DNA of 64,000 nucleotides from Geomonas edaphica (GCF_004917075.1 NZ_SSYB01000002.1:519766-583765); one strand, 5' to 3'. Positions 23,738 through 34,118 are shown, numbered from the stretch's first letter. The notes: generated by a model not told the origin, from the letters alone. A program made the numbers and translations.

Positions 23738-26398
23738 TCAGATCACGGGAAGCGAGACGGTGACGCGCAGGCCGCCGCCGGAGCGGTTGTGCGCCTCGAT
23801 GGTTCCCCCGTGGGCCTCGACGATGCCACGGCAGATGGAGAGCCCGAGCCCGGTCCCTCCCGCGCCTTCCGGTACCGGCACCCGGTAGAACTTGTCGAAG
23901 ATGTGGGAGAGATCCCCGGCGGGAACGCCGCGACCCCGGTCGGACACCTCCAGGGTGAGCCAGTCCCCCACGATGTCGGCTGCCACCTCGACCGGGCTTG
24001 TAGGGGGAGAATACTTGAGCGCGTTGTCCAATAGGTTCACCAGCACCTGGGTCATGAGCACCATGTCCATCCGCACCGGGGGGAGCCCGGAGGGGACCGC
24101 TATGTTCACGCTGCGCCTTCCCAGATGCGGCTCCAGCACTGCCAGGGCGCACCCGACCAAGTCCTGGACGTCGGTGGGCGACTCCTTCACCTTAAGGGCA
24201 CCCGATTCCAGCCGCGTCATGTCCAGGAGGTTCCCGACGAAACGGTTCAGCCTCCCAGCCTCCTCCCACGCAGCCTCCAAGAGGTCGCTCTTCGCCTCGG
24301 ACGCCAGTGCCACATCCTTCTCGCGCAGGGCGCCGAGCGCGCCGGTGATGGTGACGAGAGGGGTGCGCAGGTCGTGGGAGACCGAGTTCAAAAGCGCGCG
24401 CTCCAGGCTCTCACGAGCCTTCAGGATCTGCGCCTGTTCCGCCTGCCTTGCGAACTGCGCCCGCTCCACCGCGAGCGCAGCCTGGGCGGCGTAGGCCTGC
24501 ACCAGCCGACGGCACTCGGGCGAGGTGAACTCTTGCTCCTCGCGAAACCTGATGCCGATAACGCCTAGGACGTCGCCGCTTGTCTGCAAGGGGAGGTGGA
24601 GGAGCTTCGCCGAGCCAAGCGTATCCGTTCCCTTCCCCGCGGGTGCACGGTTCCTGAAGGCCCAGTCGGCGACGGCGGCCTCCTTGGCCCCCAGGGTGAA
24701 CCCGCCGCTTGCCGCCTGCACCTCGAGGCGTTCCCCTTCGGAGAGAAGCACGACCACCTGCGCCTGCAGGTTCTCCTCGATGTTCCTCACCAGCGCGTCG
24801 AGGATCGCATCGAGACCGGAGACCGCCGCGAGGTCGCGGCTCAGGTAGTAAAGGGTCGCGGTCTGCGCCTCCCGCCGCCGGATCGCCTCGGCCCGCTCAC
24901 GTGTCTGCGAAACCAGGGTGCTGATCACGACGCCGACTACGAAAAGCGCAAGGAAGGTGATCAGGTACTGCGTGTCGGAGACGGCGAAGGTGAACCTCGG
25001 GGGGACGAAGAAGAAATCGTAGGCGAGGACGCTCAGAAAGGCGGTGAAGGTCGCCTCCTGGCGCCCTAAGCGCAGCGCCGCCAGCACCACGGCCAAGAGG
25101 TAGATCATCACGAGGTTCGTAGGCGCGAGGAAGGCGTGGACCGGCTGGCATAAAAGCGAGGCGGCCAGCACGAGCAAAAGGCTCTTCAGGAAGCCGGAGA
25201 GCGGTGGGCGCTTCCGGTGCAGCACCCCCTCCTTCTTCGCCGCCTCGGCCGGCGCGATGCTGACCACGTAGACGTCGATGCTGCCGGAAAGGCGGATCAT
25301 CTGGTCCACGAGGGGGGTGCGGAGAAACTCGCGCCACCTCGGCTTGGTCGGTTTCCCCACCACGATCTTGGTGACGTGGTTCTTCCTCGCGTAGTCGATG
25401 AGTGCCTCGGGAACCGAGGCGCCGGTGAGGGTCGCCACCTGGGCGCCCAGGCTCTCGGCGAGGCGCAGGTCCTTCCATACCCGCTCCCGGTTCTCCTGGA
25501 GCTGCTTCCCGGCGCCCGGCGTCTCGACGTAGACCGTGTGCCAGGTGGACTTAAGGTCGTCGGCGAGGCGCCTCGTGGTGCGGATCAGGGTCTCGCTGAA
25601 GGGGCTTCCGCTCACGCAGACGAGGATGCGCTCCGCAACCGGCCAGGGACCGGGGATGGAGCGGGACTCCATGTAGGCGCGCACCTGGTCGTCGACGCGC
25701 GCGGCGGCGCGGCGCAGGGAGAGCTCGCGCAGCGCCATCAGGTTTCCGGGCTTGAAGAAGTTCTCCGCGGCACGCGCCGCCTTTTCCGGGATGTAGACCT
25801 TCCCCTCTTTGAGGCGCTGCAAAAGGTCCTCGGGGGGGATATCCACCAGCCGGATCTCCACGGCCTGGTCGAGGATCGAGTCGGGGACGTTCTCCCTGAC
25901 CACGACCCCGGTGATCTGCGCCACCACGTCCCTCAGGCTCTCGAAATGCTGGATGTTCACCGTGGTGTAGACGTCGATCCCGGCGGAAAGGATCTCCTCG
26001 ACGTCCTGCCACCTTTTCGGGTGACGGCTTCCGGGGGCGTTGGTGTGGGCGAGCTCGTCGACGAGGACGATCTGCGGCCTGCGCGCGAGCACCGCGTCGA
26101 GGTCGAGCTCGGGAAGGGCGACGCTGAGGTACTCGACCTGTGCCCGGGGGACCACCTCGAGCCCCTCGAGCAGGAGGTCCGTCTCGCTGCGGCCGTGGGA
26201 TTCCACGTACCCTACCACCACGTCCCGTCCGTCGTGCAGGCGCTCGTGCGCGGCCTGCAGCATGGCGTAGGTCTTGCCGACCCCGGCGGCGTAACCGAGG
26301 AAGATCTTCAGCTTCCCCTTCGCGGCCTGGGCCTCCTCGGCCTGCGCCACCTTGAGCAGCGTCTCCGGTGAGGGTCTTGATGTCTCGTCGTCTCGCAT
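23738..26398 (-). CDS. kdpD: KdpD sensor kinase for potassium/turgor
   Basis: An 886-residue kinase of full length. The KdpD N-terminal domain has Walker A GYAAGVGKTYAML and VDELAHTNAPGSRHPKRWQD. A Usp domain follows (about residues 250-370), then four membrane helices around residues 395-500, a GAF-like region, the H-box SVSHDLRTPL, and an HATPase ending [18 protein letters not shown]. It senses K+ limitation and ionic state and phosphorylates KdpE. It lies 8 bp behind kdpC, and all five genes are on one strand. Confidence 0.96.
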   Translation of the reverse strand: MRDDETSRPSPETLLKVAQAEEAQAAKGKLKIFLGYAAGVGKTYAMLQAAHERLHDGRDVVVGYVESHGRSETDLLLEGLEVVPRAQVEYLSVALPELDLDAVLARRPQIVLVDELAHTNAPGSRHPKRWQDVEEILSAGIDVYTTVNIQHFESLRDVVAQITGVVVRENVPDSILDQAVEIRLVDIPPEDLLQRLKEGKVYIPEKAARAAENFFKPGNLMALRELSLRRAAARVDDQVRAYMESRSIPGPWPVAERILVCVSGSPFSETLIRTTRRLADDLKSTWHTVYVETPGAGKQLQENRERVWKDLRLAESLGAQVATLTGASVPEALIDYARKNHVTKIVVGKPTKPRWREFLRTPLVDQMIRLSGSIDVYVVSIAPAEAAKKEGVLHRKRPPLSGFLKSLLLVLAASLLCQPVHAFLAPTNLVMIYLLAVVLAALRLGRQEATFTAFLSVLAYDFFFVPPRFTFAVSDTQYLITFLALFVVGVVISTLVSQTRERAEAIRRREAQTATLYYLSRDLAAVSGLDAILDALVRNIEENLQAQVVVLLSEGERLEVQAASGGFTLGAKEAAVADWAFRNRAPAGKGTDTLGSAKLLHLPLQTSGDVLGVIGIRFREEQEFTSPECRRLVQAYAAQAALAVERAQFARQAEQAQILKARESLERALLNSVSHDLRTPLVTITGALGALREKDVALASEAKSDLLEAAWEEAGRLNRFVGNLLDMTRLESGALKVKESPTDVQDLVGCALAVLEPHLGRRSVNIAVPSGLPPVRMDMVLMTQVLVNLLDNALKYSPPTSPVEVAADIVGDWLTLEVSDRGRGVPAGDLSHIFDKFYRVPVPEGAGGTGLGLSICRGIVEAHGGTIEAHNRSGGGLRVTVSLPVI

Positions 26399-26406
26399 CG
26401 AGGCTC

Positions 26407-26973
26407 CTACTTCATCGTGTCAAGGGCCAGGTTCAACTCCAGCACGTTCACCCGCGGCTCCCCTATGAAGCCGAGCTGCCGCCCCTGCGTGTGCTTGGCG
26501 ATCAGGCGTTCCAGGTCGACCGCCTTCATCCCGCGCGCCCGCGCCACCCGCTCCGCCTGGATGGCGGCCCCCTGCGGCGAGATTTCCGGGTCGAGGCCGC
26601 TCGCGGACGCCTGCACCAGCTCGGCAGGCAGCGTCCGCGTCACGCCGCTTTCCCTTAAGGCCCGCACCCTTTGCGCAACCGTCTTCAGGTAATCCGGGTT
26701 GGTGGGGCCCGCGTTGGAGCCACCCGAGGCCATCGGGTTGTAGGGGAAGCCGTCGGTGGCCGAGGGGCGGGGCCAGAAGTATTTCGCCCCGGTGAAGGGC
26801 TGGCCGATCAGCCGGGAACCGACGCTGACTCCACCGGCATCGGCGATGAAGCTGCCGTTTGCCTGGCTCGGGAAGGCGAGCTGGGCCATGCCGGTCACGA
26901 CGAGCGGGTAGGCGCCCCCCAAAAGCAGGGTGAAGGCGATGAACAGCATAAGCGTCGGGCGCATGTCTTTCAT
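26407..26973 (-). CDS. kdpC: Potassium-transporting ATPase subunit KdpC
   Basis: A 188-residue subunit with one N-terminal membrane helix (residues about 8-30) and the family blocks GSRLIGQPFTGAKYFWPRPS, PADLVQASASGLDPEISP-like (PAELVQASASGLDPEISP) and FIGEPRVNVLELNLAL. KdpC stabilises the KdpFABC complex and raises ATP affinity. It lies 10 bp after kdpB. Confidence 0.95.
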   Translation of the reverse strand: MKDMRPTLMLFIAFTLLLGGAYPLVVTGMAQLAFPSQANGSFIADAGGVSVGSRLIGQPFTGAKYFWPRPSATDGFPYNPMASGGSNAGPTNPDYLKTVAQRVRALRESGVTRTLPAELVQASASGLDPEISPQGAAIQAERVARARGMKAVDLERLIAKHTQGRQLGFIGEPRVNVLELNLALDTMK

Positions 26974-26983
26974 GTCGGTTCTC

Positions 26984-29050
26984 CTATAGCATCATGCCGA
27001 CCAGGATGTCGATCAGCTTGATGCCGACGAAGGGGGCGACGACCCCGCCGACGCCGAAAACGAGCAGGTTGCGGATCAAGAGCCTCTCGGCGGGCATGGG
27101 GCGAAATTTGGTCCCCTTGAGCGCCAGCGGCACGAGGAACGGGATGATCAGGGCGTTGAAGAGGACCGCCGAGAGGATCGCGGAGAGCGGACTGCCGAGC
27201 CGCATCACGTTCAGCGCACCGAGCTGCGGGTAGATGGAGAGGAGCATCGCGGGGACGATGGCAAAGTACTTGGCGACGTCGTTGGAGATCGAGAAGGTGG
27301 TCAGGTTGCCGCGCGTCATCAGGATCTGCTTTCCCACCTCGACGATGTCCAGGAGCTTCGTCGGGTTCGAGTCGAGGTCGATGATGTTGGCCGCCTCGCG
27401 CGCGGGCTGCGTCCCGGTGTTCATCGCCACCGCCACGTCCGCCTGTGCGAGGGCAGGCGCGTCGTTGGTGCCGTCTCCGGTCATCGCCACCATGAAACCC
27501 GCCTCCTGGTGCTCTCTTATCAGGCGGAGCTTGTCTTCGGGTTTGGCCTGGGCGAGGAAGTCGTCCACCTGGGCCTCGGCGGCGATGGCGGCCGCGGTCA
27601 ACTGGTTGTCGCCGGTGATCATCACCGTCTTGATCCCCATGCTGCGCAGTTGCTGGAAGCGCTCCTGGATTCCTCCCTTGATGATGTCCTTCAGGTTGAT
27701 CACCCCGATCACGTCGGCGTCGCGCGACACCACGAGCGGCGTCGCCCCGGCGCGGGCGATGCGGTCCACAATTACGGGTAGGTCGGCCGGAACGCCTGAC
27801 GCGCCGAAGCTCGTAACGAAGGCGACCGCCGAGTCGGCAGCACCCTTTCTGTATTTCACCCCCGCCGTGTCCAGCCCCGAAAGACGGGTCTCGGCTGAGA
27901 AGGGGACGCTCCGTCCGTCGGCCGGGAGCTCGGCCACAAGGCCGTGCTTCTCGCGGGCGAGGGCGACGATGCTGCGCCCCTCCGGGGTCTCGTCGGAAAG
28001 CGACGCCATGAGTGCGGCCTGCGCCACCTCCGCTTCCGTGTGACCGCCTACCGGGACGAATTCCACCGCCTCGCGGTTGCCGAGCGTTATGGTGCCGGTC
28101 TTGTCGAGCAGGAGCACGCTCACGTCCCCGGCCGCCTCGATGGCGCGCCCGGAGAGGGCGATGACGTTCTTCTGGAAGAGCCGGTCCATCCCGGCGATGC
28201 CGATCGCGGGGAGGAGGGCCGCTATCGTGGTGGGGGCCAGGCAGACGAAGAGGGCGACGAGCACGGTGAGCGAGACCGGCGCACCGTGCCCCGCGGCCCC
28301 CGCGCTGTAGAGCGACAGCGGGCGGATGTTCACGCAGACCAGGAAAAAGACCAGGGTGAGCGCGATGAGGAGCACCTCAAGCGCGATCTCGTTCGGCGTC
28401 TTCCTTCTTTTCGCCCCCTCGATGAGCGAGATCATCCGGTCGAGGAAGGTCTCCCCCGGGTTCGCGGTGATGCGCACCACGATGCTGTTTGCGATCACCT
28501 CGGTTCCGCCGGTGACGGCACTGCGATCGCCGCCGGATTCGCGCACCACCGGCGCCGATTCTCCGGTCACCGCCGCCTCGTTCACAAGGGCAGCTCCGGC
28601 GACCACGTCCCCGTCGCCGGCGATCATCTCGTGCGCCTCGACCAGGATGTAGTCGTCCTTTCTGAGCTGTTCCGCCGGGACCGCCTCGTAGGGGGCGTTC
28701 AGTTCCGGCCGTTTAAGCCGCTTCGCCGTCACCTCGGTGCGGCTTTTGCGAAGAGATGCGGCGCGCGCTTTACCGCGCCCCTCGGCGAGGGATTCGGCGA
28801 AGGTCGAGAAGATCACGGTGAGCCAGAGAAAGAGCGAGACGAGGCCGGTGAAAAAGGGAGGCTCGCCGTTTTTGCCCGAGAGGGACATGGCGAAGGTGCA
28901 GAGGGTGACGACGCTTGCCACCTCGACGCTCAGCATGACCGGGTTGCGCCAGAGCGCGCGCGGGTCGAGCTTTCTGAAGGACTCGACGAGCGCGGGTTTA
29001 AGGATGCACGGGTCGAACATGGAAACCGGTGCCGGTGCGTGTTTGGACAT
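26984..29050 (-). CDS. kdpB: Potassium-transporting P-type ATPase catalytic subunit KdpB
   Basis: A 688-residue P-type ATPase. The actuator motif TGES is at 163-166. The phosphorylated Asp316 is in LLLDKTGTI. The hinge [22 protein letters not shown] is split here as [12 protein letters not shown] and QADVAVAMN. It couples ATP hydrolysis to K+ pumping through KdpA. The ATG at 29050 lies 2 bp after the kdpA stop, with its ribosome-binding site GGGAGGG inside the end of kdpA. The frame continues upstream in the antisense of kdpA, but that is not coding. Confidence 0.96.
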   Translation of the reverse strand: MSKHAPAPVSMFDPCILKPALVESFRKLDPRALWRNPVMLSVEVASVVTLCTFAMSLSGKNGEPPFFTGLVSLFLWLTVIFSTFAESLAEGRGKARAASLRKSRTEVTAKRLKRPELNAPYEAVPAEQLRKDDYILVEAHEMIAGDGDVVAGAALVNEAAVTGESAPVVRESGGDRSAVTGGTEVIANSIVVRITANPGETFLDRMISLIEGAKRRKTPNEIALEVLLIALTLVFFLVCVNIRPLSLYSAGAAGHGAPVSLTVLVALFVCLAPTTIAALLPAIGIAGMDRLFQKNVIALSGRAIEAAGDVSVLLLDKTGTITLGNREAVEFVPVGGHTEAEVAQAALMASLSDETPEGRSIVALAREKHGLVAELPADGRSVPFSAETRLSGLDTAGVKYRKGAADSAVAFVTSFGASGVPADLPVIVDRIARAGATPLVVSRDADVIGVINLKDIIKGGIQERFQQLRSMGIKTVMITGDNQLTAAAIAAEAQVDDFLAQAKPEDKLRLIREHQEAGFMVAMTGDGTNDAPALAQADVAVAMNTGTQPAREAANIIDLDSNPTKLLDIVEVGKQILMTRGNLTTFSISNDVAKYFAIVPAMLLSIYPQLGALNVMRLGSPLSAILSAVLFNALIIPFLVPLALKGTKFRPMPAERLLIRNLLVFGVGGVVAPFVGIKLIDILVGMML

Positions 29051-29052
29051 GG

Positions 29053-30837
29053 CTATTTCCCTCCCAGCATGGTCACGTGCTCGACGATGGGCCCGAGGCT
29101 CAAAGCCGGGAAGAAGGTGAGCGCGCCGACGACGAGGATGACCAGGGAGAGCCAGAGGGCGAAGGGGACCTTGTCGGTTGGGAGCGTCCCGAGGCTCGGC
29201 GGGACGTACTTCTTCCCGGCGAGCGACCCCGCCATGGCGAGGGAAGCGACGATGGGGGCGAAACGCCCGACGAACATGGCGAGGGAGCCGGTCAGGTTGT
29301 AGAAGAGGGTGTTCGCGGCGAGACCTGCGAAGGCGCTGCCGTTGTTGTTGGACATGGAGGCGAAGGCGTAGAGGATCTCGGAAAGGCCGTGGGCGCCGGG
29401 GTTCGCCATGGAGGCGACCGCTTGAGGGGTCCAAAGGGCCAGGGTCGTGAAGAAGAGCACCAGGACGCCGGAGGTCATCACGGTCACGATGGACATCCAC
29501 ATCTCGGCCACCTCGATCTTCTTGCCGAGAAATTCCGGGGTGCGCCCGATCATGAGCCCGGCAACGAACACCGCGATCACCACGAAGGCGATCATGGTGT
29601 AGAGCCCGGTCCCCACGCCGCCGACCACCACCTCGGATAGGAGGATGAGCGACAGGGGTACCATCCCGCCAAGCGGAGTCATAGAGTCGTGCATCGCGTT
29701 CACCGCGCCGCATGAGGTGCCGGTGGTGGCGCTGCTGAAAAGGGCACTTCCCGCAACGCCGAAGCGCGTTTCCTTACCCTCCAAGTTCACCTGTTGCACG
29801 CCGAGTTTTGCAACGAGCGGGTTTCCGGCGGACTCGGCCGCGTAGTTGATCCCGACGGCCAGGACCAGCAGGGCGAGCATCACCGCGAGGATGGCCCACC
29901 CCTGGCGCGTGTTCCCGGTCATCTCCCCGAAGGTCAAGGTGAGCGAGGCGCCGATCAGGAGGATAAGGAAGGCCTCGATCAGGTTGGTAAACGGCGTCGG
30001 GTTCTCATAGGGGTGCGCCGAGTTGGCGTTGAAGAAGCCGCCTCCGTTGGTCCCGAGTTCCTTGATCGCCTCCTGGGAGGCCACCGGTCCCATCGGTACC
30101 GTCACCTCCCGCACGACAACCCGTTCGGTGACTGCGTTACCCCGCGCGTCGCGCACCGCGTTGCCGCCGCCGTCCACCTTCGCCTTGTCGTAAGTGAGGG
30201 GCTGGACCAGGGGCATCATTTTGTAGGGGCTCAGGTTCTGGATCACCCCCTGGGAAACCAGAAGGGGGGCGACGAGCAGCGAGACCGGGAGGAGCACGTA
30301 GAGGATTGACCGGGTGAGATCGACGTGGAAGTTGCCGATGAGTTCGGTGCGGTGCCTTGCGAAGCCGCGTATCGTCGCGATGGCCACCGCGATCCCGGTT
30401 GCGGCGGATAGGAAGTTGTGCACCGTGAAGCCGAACATCTGGGTGAAATAGCTTGCTGACGTCTCGCCCGAATAGGCCTGCCAGTTGGTGTTGGTCATGA
30501 AGCTCACCGCGGCGTTCAGCGCTAGGTGCCAGGGAAAGGAGGTGAGCTTTTGCGGGTTTAAGGGGAGCGCGCCCTGCAAAAGCAGGATGGCGAAGAGTGC
30601 TACGCCCCCTGCCAGGTTGAAAAGGACCAGCGACAGCGCGTAACGCCGCCAGGGCATCTCCTCGTTTCTATCCACGCCGCACACCCGGTACAGGAGGTTT
30701 TCGCACGGGACGAGAAGAGGCGACAGGAAGGTACGCTCGCCGCGGAACACCCGGGCGAGGTAAGCCCCGAACGGTTTGACCGCCGCCAGGAGTATCACGA
30801 AAAAGACGATGGTTTGCATCCATCCGTAGTTATTCAT
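29053..30837 (-). CDS. kdpA: Potassium-binding channel subunit KdpA
   Basis: A 594-residue membrane protein with about ten helices and the four selectivity-filter repeats, seen as [47 protein letters not shown] and [10 protein letters not shown]. It binds external K+ and passes it to KdpB. It is the first gene of kdpABCDE; I find no kdpF reading frame upstream. Two tandem KdpE-type boxes and a -10 lie within 100 bp of the ATG. Confidence 0.96.
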   Translation of the reverse strand: MNNYGWMQTIVFFVILLAAVKPFGAYLARVFRGERTFLSPLLVPCENLLYRVCGVDRNEEMPWRRYALSLVLFNLAGGVALFAILLLQGALPLNPQKLTSFPWHLALNAAVSFMTNTNWQAYSGETSASYFTQMFGFTVHNFLSAATGIAVAIATIRGFARHRTELIGNFHVDLTRSILYVLLPVSLLVAPLLVSQGVIQNLSPYKMMPLVQPLTYDKAKVDGGGNAVRDARGNAVTERVVVREVTVPMGPVASQEAIKELGTNGGGFFNANSAHPYENPTPFTNLIEAFLILLIGASLTLTFGEMTGNTRQGWAILAVMLALLVLAVGINYAAESAGNPLVAKLGVQQVNLEGKETRFGVAGSALFSSATTGTSCGAVNAMHDSMTPLGGMVPLSLILLSEVVVGGVGTGLYTMIAFVVIAVFVAGLMIGRTPEFLGKKIEVAEMWMSIVTVMTSGVLVLFFTTLALWTPQAVASMANPGAHGLSEILYAFASMSNNNGSAFAGLAANTLFYNLTGSLAMFVGRFAPIVASLAMAGSLAGKKYVPPSLGTLPTDKVPFALWLSLVILVVGALTFFPALSLGPIVEHVTMLGGK

Positions 30838-30872
30838 TATCTCTCTCCACCTTTCAGTTTACCGCACTGTCA

Positions 30873-30937
30873 AAGATAGTCTTCGGAGCCTTAAGACGGC
30901 GTCAAAATAGGTCCCGAAGGCATTAAGAGAGCGTTAA
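30873..30937 (-). promoter_or_regulatory. kdp promoter with two tandem KdpE-type boxes
   Basis: Minus strand: TTAACGC-TCTC-TTAATGC (30937-30920) and TTGACGC-CGTC-TTAAGGC (30905-30888). Each is a 7-4-7 direct repeat, and the two boxes are 32 bp apart (three helical turns). The near box is followed after 9 nt by TATCTT (30878-30873). The layout is that of an OmpR/PhoB-family activator, and KdpE is the local candidate. Confidence 0.7.
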
Positions 30938-30959
30938 AACCGGATTGCCTGCGCTACTG

Positions 30960-31006
30960 TCACCGCCAGGCCAGGGGGATGCGGGGCCTTTGCCTGGTGG
31001 CGATGA
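30960..31006. other. GC-rich hairpin in the kdpA/zinc-ribbon intergenic region
   Basis: CCGCCAGGC (near 30963) pairs with GCCTGGTGG (near 30992), with a loop of about 20 nt that is itself G-rich. No T-tract follows. It lies between the KdpE boxes and the Pho box of the divergent gene. Its role is unknown; it may insulate the two promoters. Confidence 0.35.
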
Positions 31007-31042
31007 CTGAGCGCTCGAAATCTTCTGATCGAATTAACGCGA

Positions 31043-31076
31043 CTGCAACACCGCTGCAACATACCGGCGCTATCCT
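31043..31076 (+). promoter_or_regulatory. Pho box and -10 upstream of the zinc-ribbon/chemoreceptor pair
   Basis: Two identical CTGCAAC heptamers (31043-31049, 31054-31060) are separated by ACCG. Exactly 10 nt later comes TATCCT (31071-31076). The geometry is identical to the pstS and pstC sites. Confidence 0.7.
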
Positions 31077-31115
31077 TCCCTTCAAAAAATGAGAAGAGAG
31101 AGAAGGAGTGAACAC

Positions 31116-31301
31116 ATGGATCTTATGCCGGTAGGTGATCGTTACATCTGGTACTGCGACTGGTGCGACACGAAGAACGTGACGCCTTGGGTGAGAGTGA
31201 GTGAGAAGGAAGTCTGCTGCGCGGCATGCCACAAGAGCTTCCCGTCTTCCGGCAGACCGGAGCCTGTGATGGCCTCGGCAGGTCGGAGACAGTTGCTATG
31301 A
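31116..31301 (+). CDS. Zinc-ribbon microprotein
   Basis: A 61-residue protein. Cys14 and Cys17 (WYCDWC) and Cys35 and Cys38 (CAAC, with an additional Cys34) form a CxxC/CxxC zinc-ribbon. A basic, flexible tail follows. The ATG at 31116 has AAGGAG upstream; the open frame begins earlier but the ribosome-binding site decides. Its stop overlaps an in-frame ATG of the chemoreceptor (ATGA at 31298), so the two may be coupled. No family recognised. With a Pho box in front, it is predicted to appear during phosphate starvation. Confidence 0.72.
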   Translation: MDLMPVGDRYIWYCDWCDTKNVTPWVRVSEKEVCCAACHKSFPSSGRPEPVMASAGRRQLL

Positions 31302-31351
31302 CAAAGCGGCCTTTGAGCGGTGCGGTCAGAACGGGAAGAAAAGGGGTGACC

Positions 31352-33079
31352 ATGAAGTGGTACGCGGGACTTCCGCTCGGAAGGAAGATCCTAGCCGGCT
31401 TTTTGCTGGTGGCCGGGCTTTGCGGGGTGAGCGGCATGGTGGCGGCGGGGAGCATCTACGAGGTCGGGGCACGCGCGGAAACGATGTACGCCGGGAACCT
31501 GGTCCCCCTTAGCAAACTTCCGGAGCTGGTCAGGGACTACCAGGCCTCCCTGTACCTGCTGCGGGACATCATCATGGACCCTTCCGAACAGGAGCGGCAG
31601 GAGCACCGGGAGCAGTTGAACCGCTGCACGCAAAAGGTGGAGCAGGGGCTGGCGGAGTTCTTCGCCTCGAACCGCACCCCGCAGGGGAGGGAGCTGCAAA
31701 AGAGCATCGCCGAGGACCTGAAGCTGTACGGCTTCTTCAGGGACAAGATCGTCGATCTGGCCGCCGAGGGGCGCCGGGACGAAGCGATCAACATCATGCG
31801 CAACCAGGGGGGAGATGTCATCGCCAGGGTCGACCAGGGGATCGCGGCGGTCGTCGCCCTGAACAGAACCCAGGCGCAAAAGAGTTTTGCCGACAACGAC
31901 CGGATGGCGCGGCTCGCGCTCGGGGTGAGCGCGCTCTTCCTTTCGCTGGGAGCGGCGGCCGCCTTGGCCGCGGGGTACTTCTTATCCCGCAGCATCACCG
32001 CGCCCCTCGCAGCCGTCGGGGGGAAGGTCGCCGAGATCGCCTCGGGGGATCTCACCGTTCGGGTCGATGCGGCACATGCGGAAGAAGACTCCCGGAACGA
32101 ACTGCACCGCCTCTCCCGCAACGTGAACCAGATGGCGCAGACGCTGCACTCGGTCGTTTCCTGCATCGCCACGGAATCGAAGAGCCTTTCCAACGCCTCC
32201 GGCACATTGAGCGAGAGATCCGCGGGGATGGTGCAGCGTGCGGTGCTGGCGGGCAAGGAGATAGACTCGGTGGCCGGTTCCAGCGCGGAGATCAACGTCA
32301 CGGCATCCGAGATCGCCCGGAACTGCTCGGTTGCCGCCGACAACGTCGCCATCGCGAACCGCGCCGTGGAATCGGCTCGCGGCGTCATGGGCGAGACCAT
32401 CGAGACCATGCAGGCGATAGGGGCGCATTCCCGCGAGACCTCCCTCGTCGTTGCGGAGCTCGGCAGGCGCTCTCAGCAGATAGGCGAGATCACCGACACC
32501 ATCAACGACATCGCGGACCAGACCAACCTGCTGGCCTTAAACGCAGCCATCGAGGCCGCCCGCGCGGGAGAGCAGGGGAGGGGCTTCGCGGTGGTCGCCG
32601 ACGAGGTCCGCGCCCTGGCTTCGCGCACCACGGCCGCCACGCGTGAGATCTCCGAAATGATCAAGGCGATCCAGCGGGAGACGCGTCGCGCCATGGATGC
32701 CATGGAAAAAGGGGTTGGCGAGGCGGAGCGCGGCGTGGCCAAGGCGTTTTCCACGGGCGAGGCCCTGAATGCCGTCACGGCGACCATCGAATCGATTGCC
32801 GGAGAGGTGAGTCAGATCGCCACGGCCGCAGAGGAGCAGAGCCTGTCGGTGCATGCGGTGGCTGGGAACATCAGTCACGTCACCGGAGTCATCAGAGAAA
32901 GCGGCGCCGGAGCCCAGGAATTCGCCAACGCCGCAGCGCATATGCACGCGATCGCCGAAGAACTGAAGGTTGTCGTGAGCCGCTTCCAAATTGGACAGCG
33001 GGATAATGATTGTAGAGAGTTGGAAGAGGCGGTGGAGCCCCGGGCATTGTATCTTGTCACGGCACCAGCCATGTCCTAG
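31352..33079 (+). CDS. Methyl-accepting chemotaxis protein with four-helix-bundle sensor
   Basis: A 575-residue chemoreceptor. Helix 1 (residues about 12-34) anchors it. A periplasmic four-helix-bundle sensor of the 4HB_MCP type covers about 35-190. Helix 2 (about 192-215) leads to a HAMP domain ([19 protein letters not shown]), and then a long signalling coiled coil with the hairpin tip [20 protein letters not shown] and [17 protein letters not shown]. It has no CheR-docking pentapeptide. I start at the ATG at 31352 (AGGGG upstream); the ATG at 31298, overlapping the microprotein stop, would add 18 residues. The ligand is unknown, but the promoter suggests a phosphate-linked cue. Confidence 0.92.
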   Translation: MKWYAGLPLGRKILAGFLLVAGLCGVSGMVAAGSIYEVGARAETMYAGNLVPLSKLPELVRDYQASLYLLRDIIMDPSEQERQEHREQLNRCTQKVEQGLAEFFASNRTPQGRELQKSIAEDLKLYGFFRDKIVDLAAEGRRDEAINIMRNQGGDVIARVDQGIAAVVALNRTQAQKSFADNDRMARLALGVSALFLSLGAAAALAAGYFLSRSITAPLAAVGGKVAEIASGDLTVRVDAAHAEEDSRNELHRLSRNVNQMAQTLHSVVSCIATESKSLSNASGTLSERSAGMVQRAVLAGKEIDSVAGSSAEINVTASEIARNCSVAADNVAIANRAVESARGVMGETIETMQAIGAHSRETSLVVAELGRRSQQIGEITDTINDIADQTNLLALNAAIEAARAGEQGRGFAVVADEVRALASRTTAATREISEMIKAIQRETRRAMDAMEKGVGEAERGVAKAFSTGEALNAVTATIESIAGEVSQIATAAEEQSLSVHAVAGNISHVTGVIRESGAGAQEFANAAAHMHAIAEELKVVVSRFQIGQRDNDCRELEEAVEPRALYLVTAPAMS

Positions 33080-33260
33080 ACAGCGGTATTTTTTCATGCC
33101 TTCCTGCCCGCGGCCCCACGAAGGTGAGCCGGAAAACAGCTTTGGTGGCCGAGGATGCTGTAAACCATTGACACACGGCAAGTTACGTGCGATATCCATG
33201 AGCCCGAAGCCGCGCATGCCGTAGAGGAGCCTCAGGCTTCCAGGCGTCAAAGGAGAAGCC

Positions 33261-33854
33261 ATGGAAAATATAAGCGCCTGCTGTTTGTCAGTGCTGAATT
33301 CGATACCGCTCATAATTTTCGTGGTGGACAACGATGTGCGGATACGCGATCTGAACAAGACGGCGGCGACGACCTTCGGTCTCGACAAAGACGCGATCTA
33401 CAACAAGCGCGGAGGAGAGGTTTTCCACTGCCTGCATTCCCACGACGTGCCGGAAGGATGCGGCCGGGCGCCGATCTGCAAGAGCTGCGTGGTCAGAAAT
33501 TCGGTCACACTGAGTTTCGGCGGCCAGACGGTTTCCAAGAGCAGGACGAAGTTCGAGATCCAGGTCGGAGACTCCAAAAAGGAGCTGGAGCTGCTGATAA
33601 CGACCAGCCCCGTTGAGCTGAACGGCGAGAAGCTGGTTCTTCTTATGCTGGAAGACATCAGTGAGTTCACCATGCTGAAGAACATAATTCCGATCTGCAT
33701 GCATTGCAAGAAGATCCGCGACGATCAGGACTACTGGCATAGCGTTGAGGAGTACTTCAACGCATACGTCGGGGTCGATTTCTCCCACGGCATCTGCCAG
33801 AGCTGCCTCGATAAGCTCCACCCGGAAGTGCGCGGGGCGCTGAAGAAACAATAG
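33261..33854 (+). CDS. Cys-rich PAS-domain protein with C-terminal CxxC/CxxC module
   Basis: A 197-residue soluble protein. A PAS domain (about residues 8-135) contains an unusual Cys set: Cys57, Cys67, Cys73, Cys76 (FHC...EGCG..PICKSC). The C-terminal module has Cys146/Cys149 in ICMHCKKIRDDQDYW and Cys179/Cys182 in FSHGICQSC. That module is common at the end of Geobacter-type sensor proteins and probably binds zinc or a redox metal. There is no kinase, cyclase or DNA-binding output, so it is likely a redox or metal sensor that works by contact. A hairpin terminator follows. A weak promoter (TTGACA at 33168, 17 nt, GATATC) lies upstream. Confidence 0.78.
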   Translation: MENISACCLSVLNSIPLIIFVVDNDVRIRDLNKTAATTFGLDKDAIYNKRGGEVFHCLHSHDVPEGCGRAPICKSCVVRNSVTLSFGGQTVSKSRTKFEIQVGDSKKELELLITTSPVELNGEKLVLLMLEDISEFTMLKNIIPICMHCKKIRDDQDYWHSVEEYFNAYVGVDFSHGICQSCLDKLHPEVRGALKKQ

Positions 33855-33860
33855 GAAAGG

Positions 33861-33895
33861 GGATGGCTGAAGCAGGCAATGCTTCGCCATCCTTT
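33861..33895 (+). terminator. Hairpin after the PAS gene
   Basis: Two nested stems, GGATGGC/GCCATCC and GAAGC/GCTTC, followed by a short TTTC. The remaining ~265 bp to the marR gene hold only the marR operator. Confidence 0.6.
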
Positions 33896-34118
33896 CATGC
33901 CTGCCCTCCTTACGAAGTCCCTGATACTGCAGACTTTTCACCCGCCAAAGGTCTCCCCCCGTTACAATCTCTCCCCCCCGCGATGGAGAATTCTGAATTT
34001 TCTGTGTTGGCACCGCGTTGCGGAATTATATGAACTGGACGTAATGTTAACTGCCTGATTTTGTCCGGATTGCAGTTTTCGCTGTTTCAACTTCCTCCAC
34101 GGAAGATCCGATTCGAAA

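Noticed and set aside
30838-31115. A kdpF gene before kdpA
   Set aside because: No short hydrophobic frame with a start and ribosome-binding site is present; the space holds the KdpE boxes.
34007-34021. TTGGCAC...TTGC resembling a sigma-54 promoter upstream of marR
   Set aside because: Only 9 nt separate the GG and GC elements where 10 are needed, and the marR operator lies far downstream.
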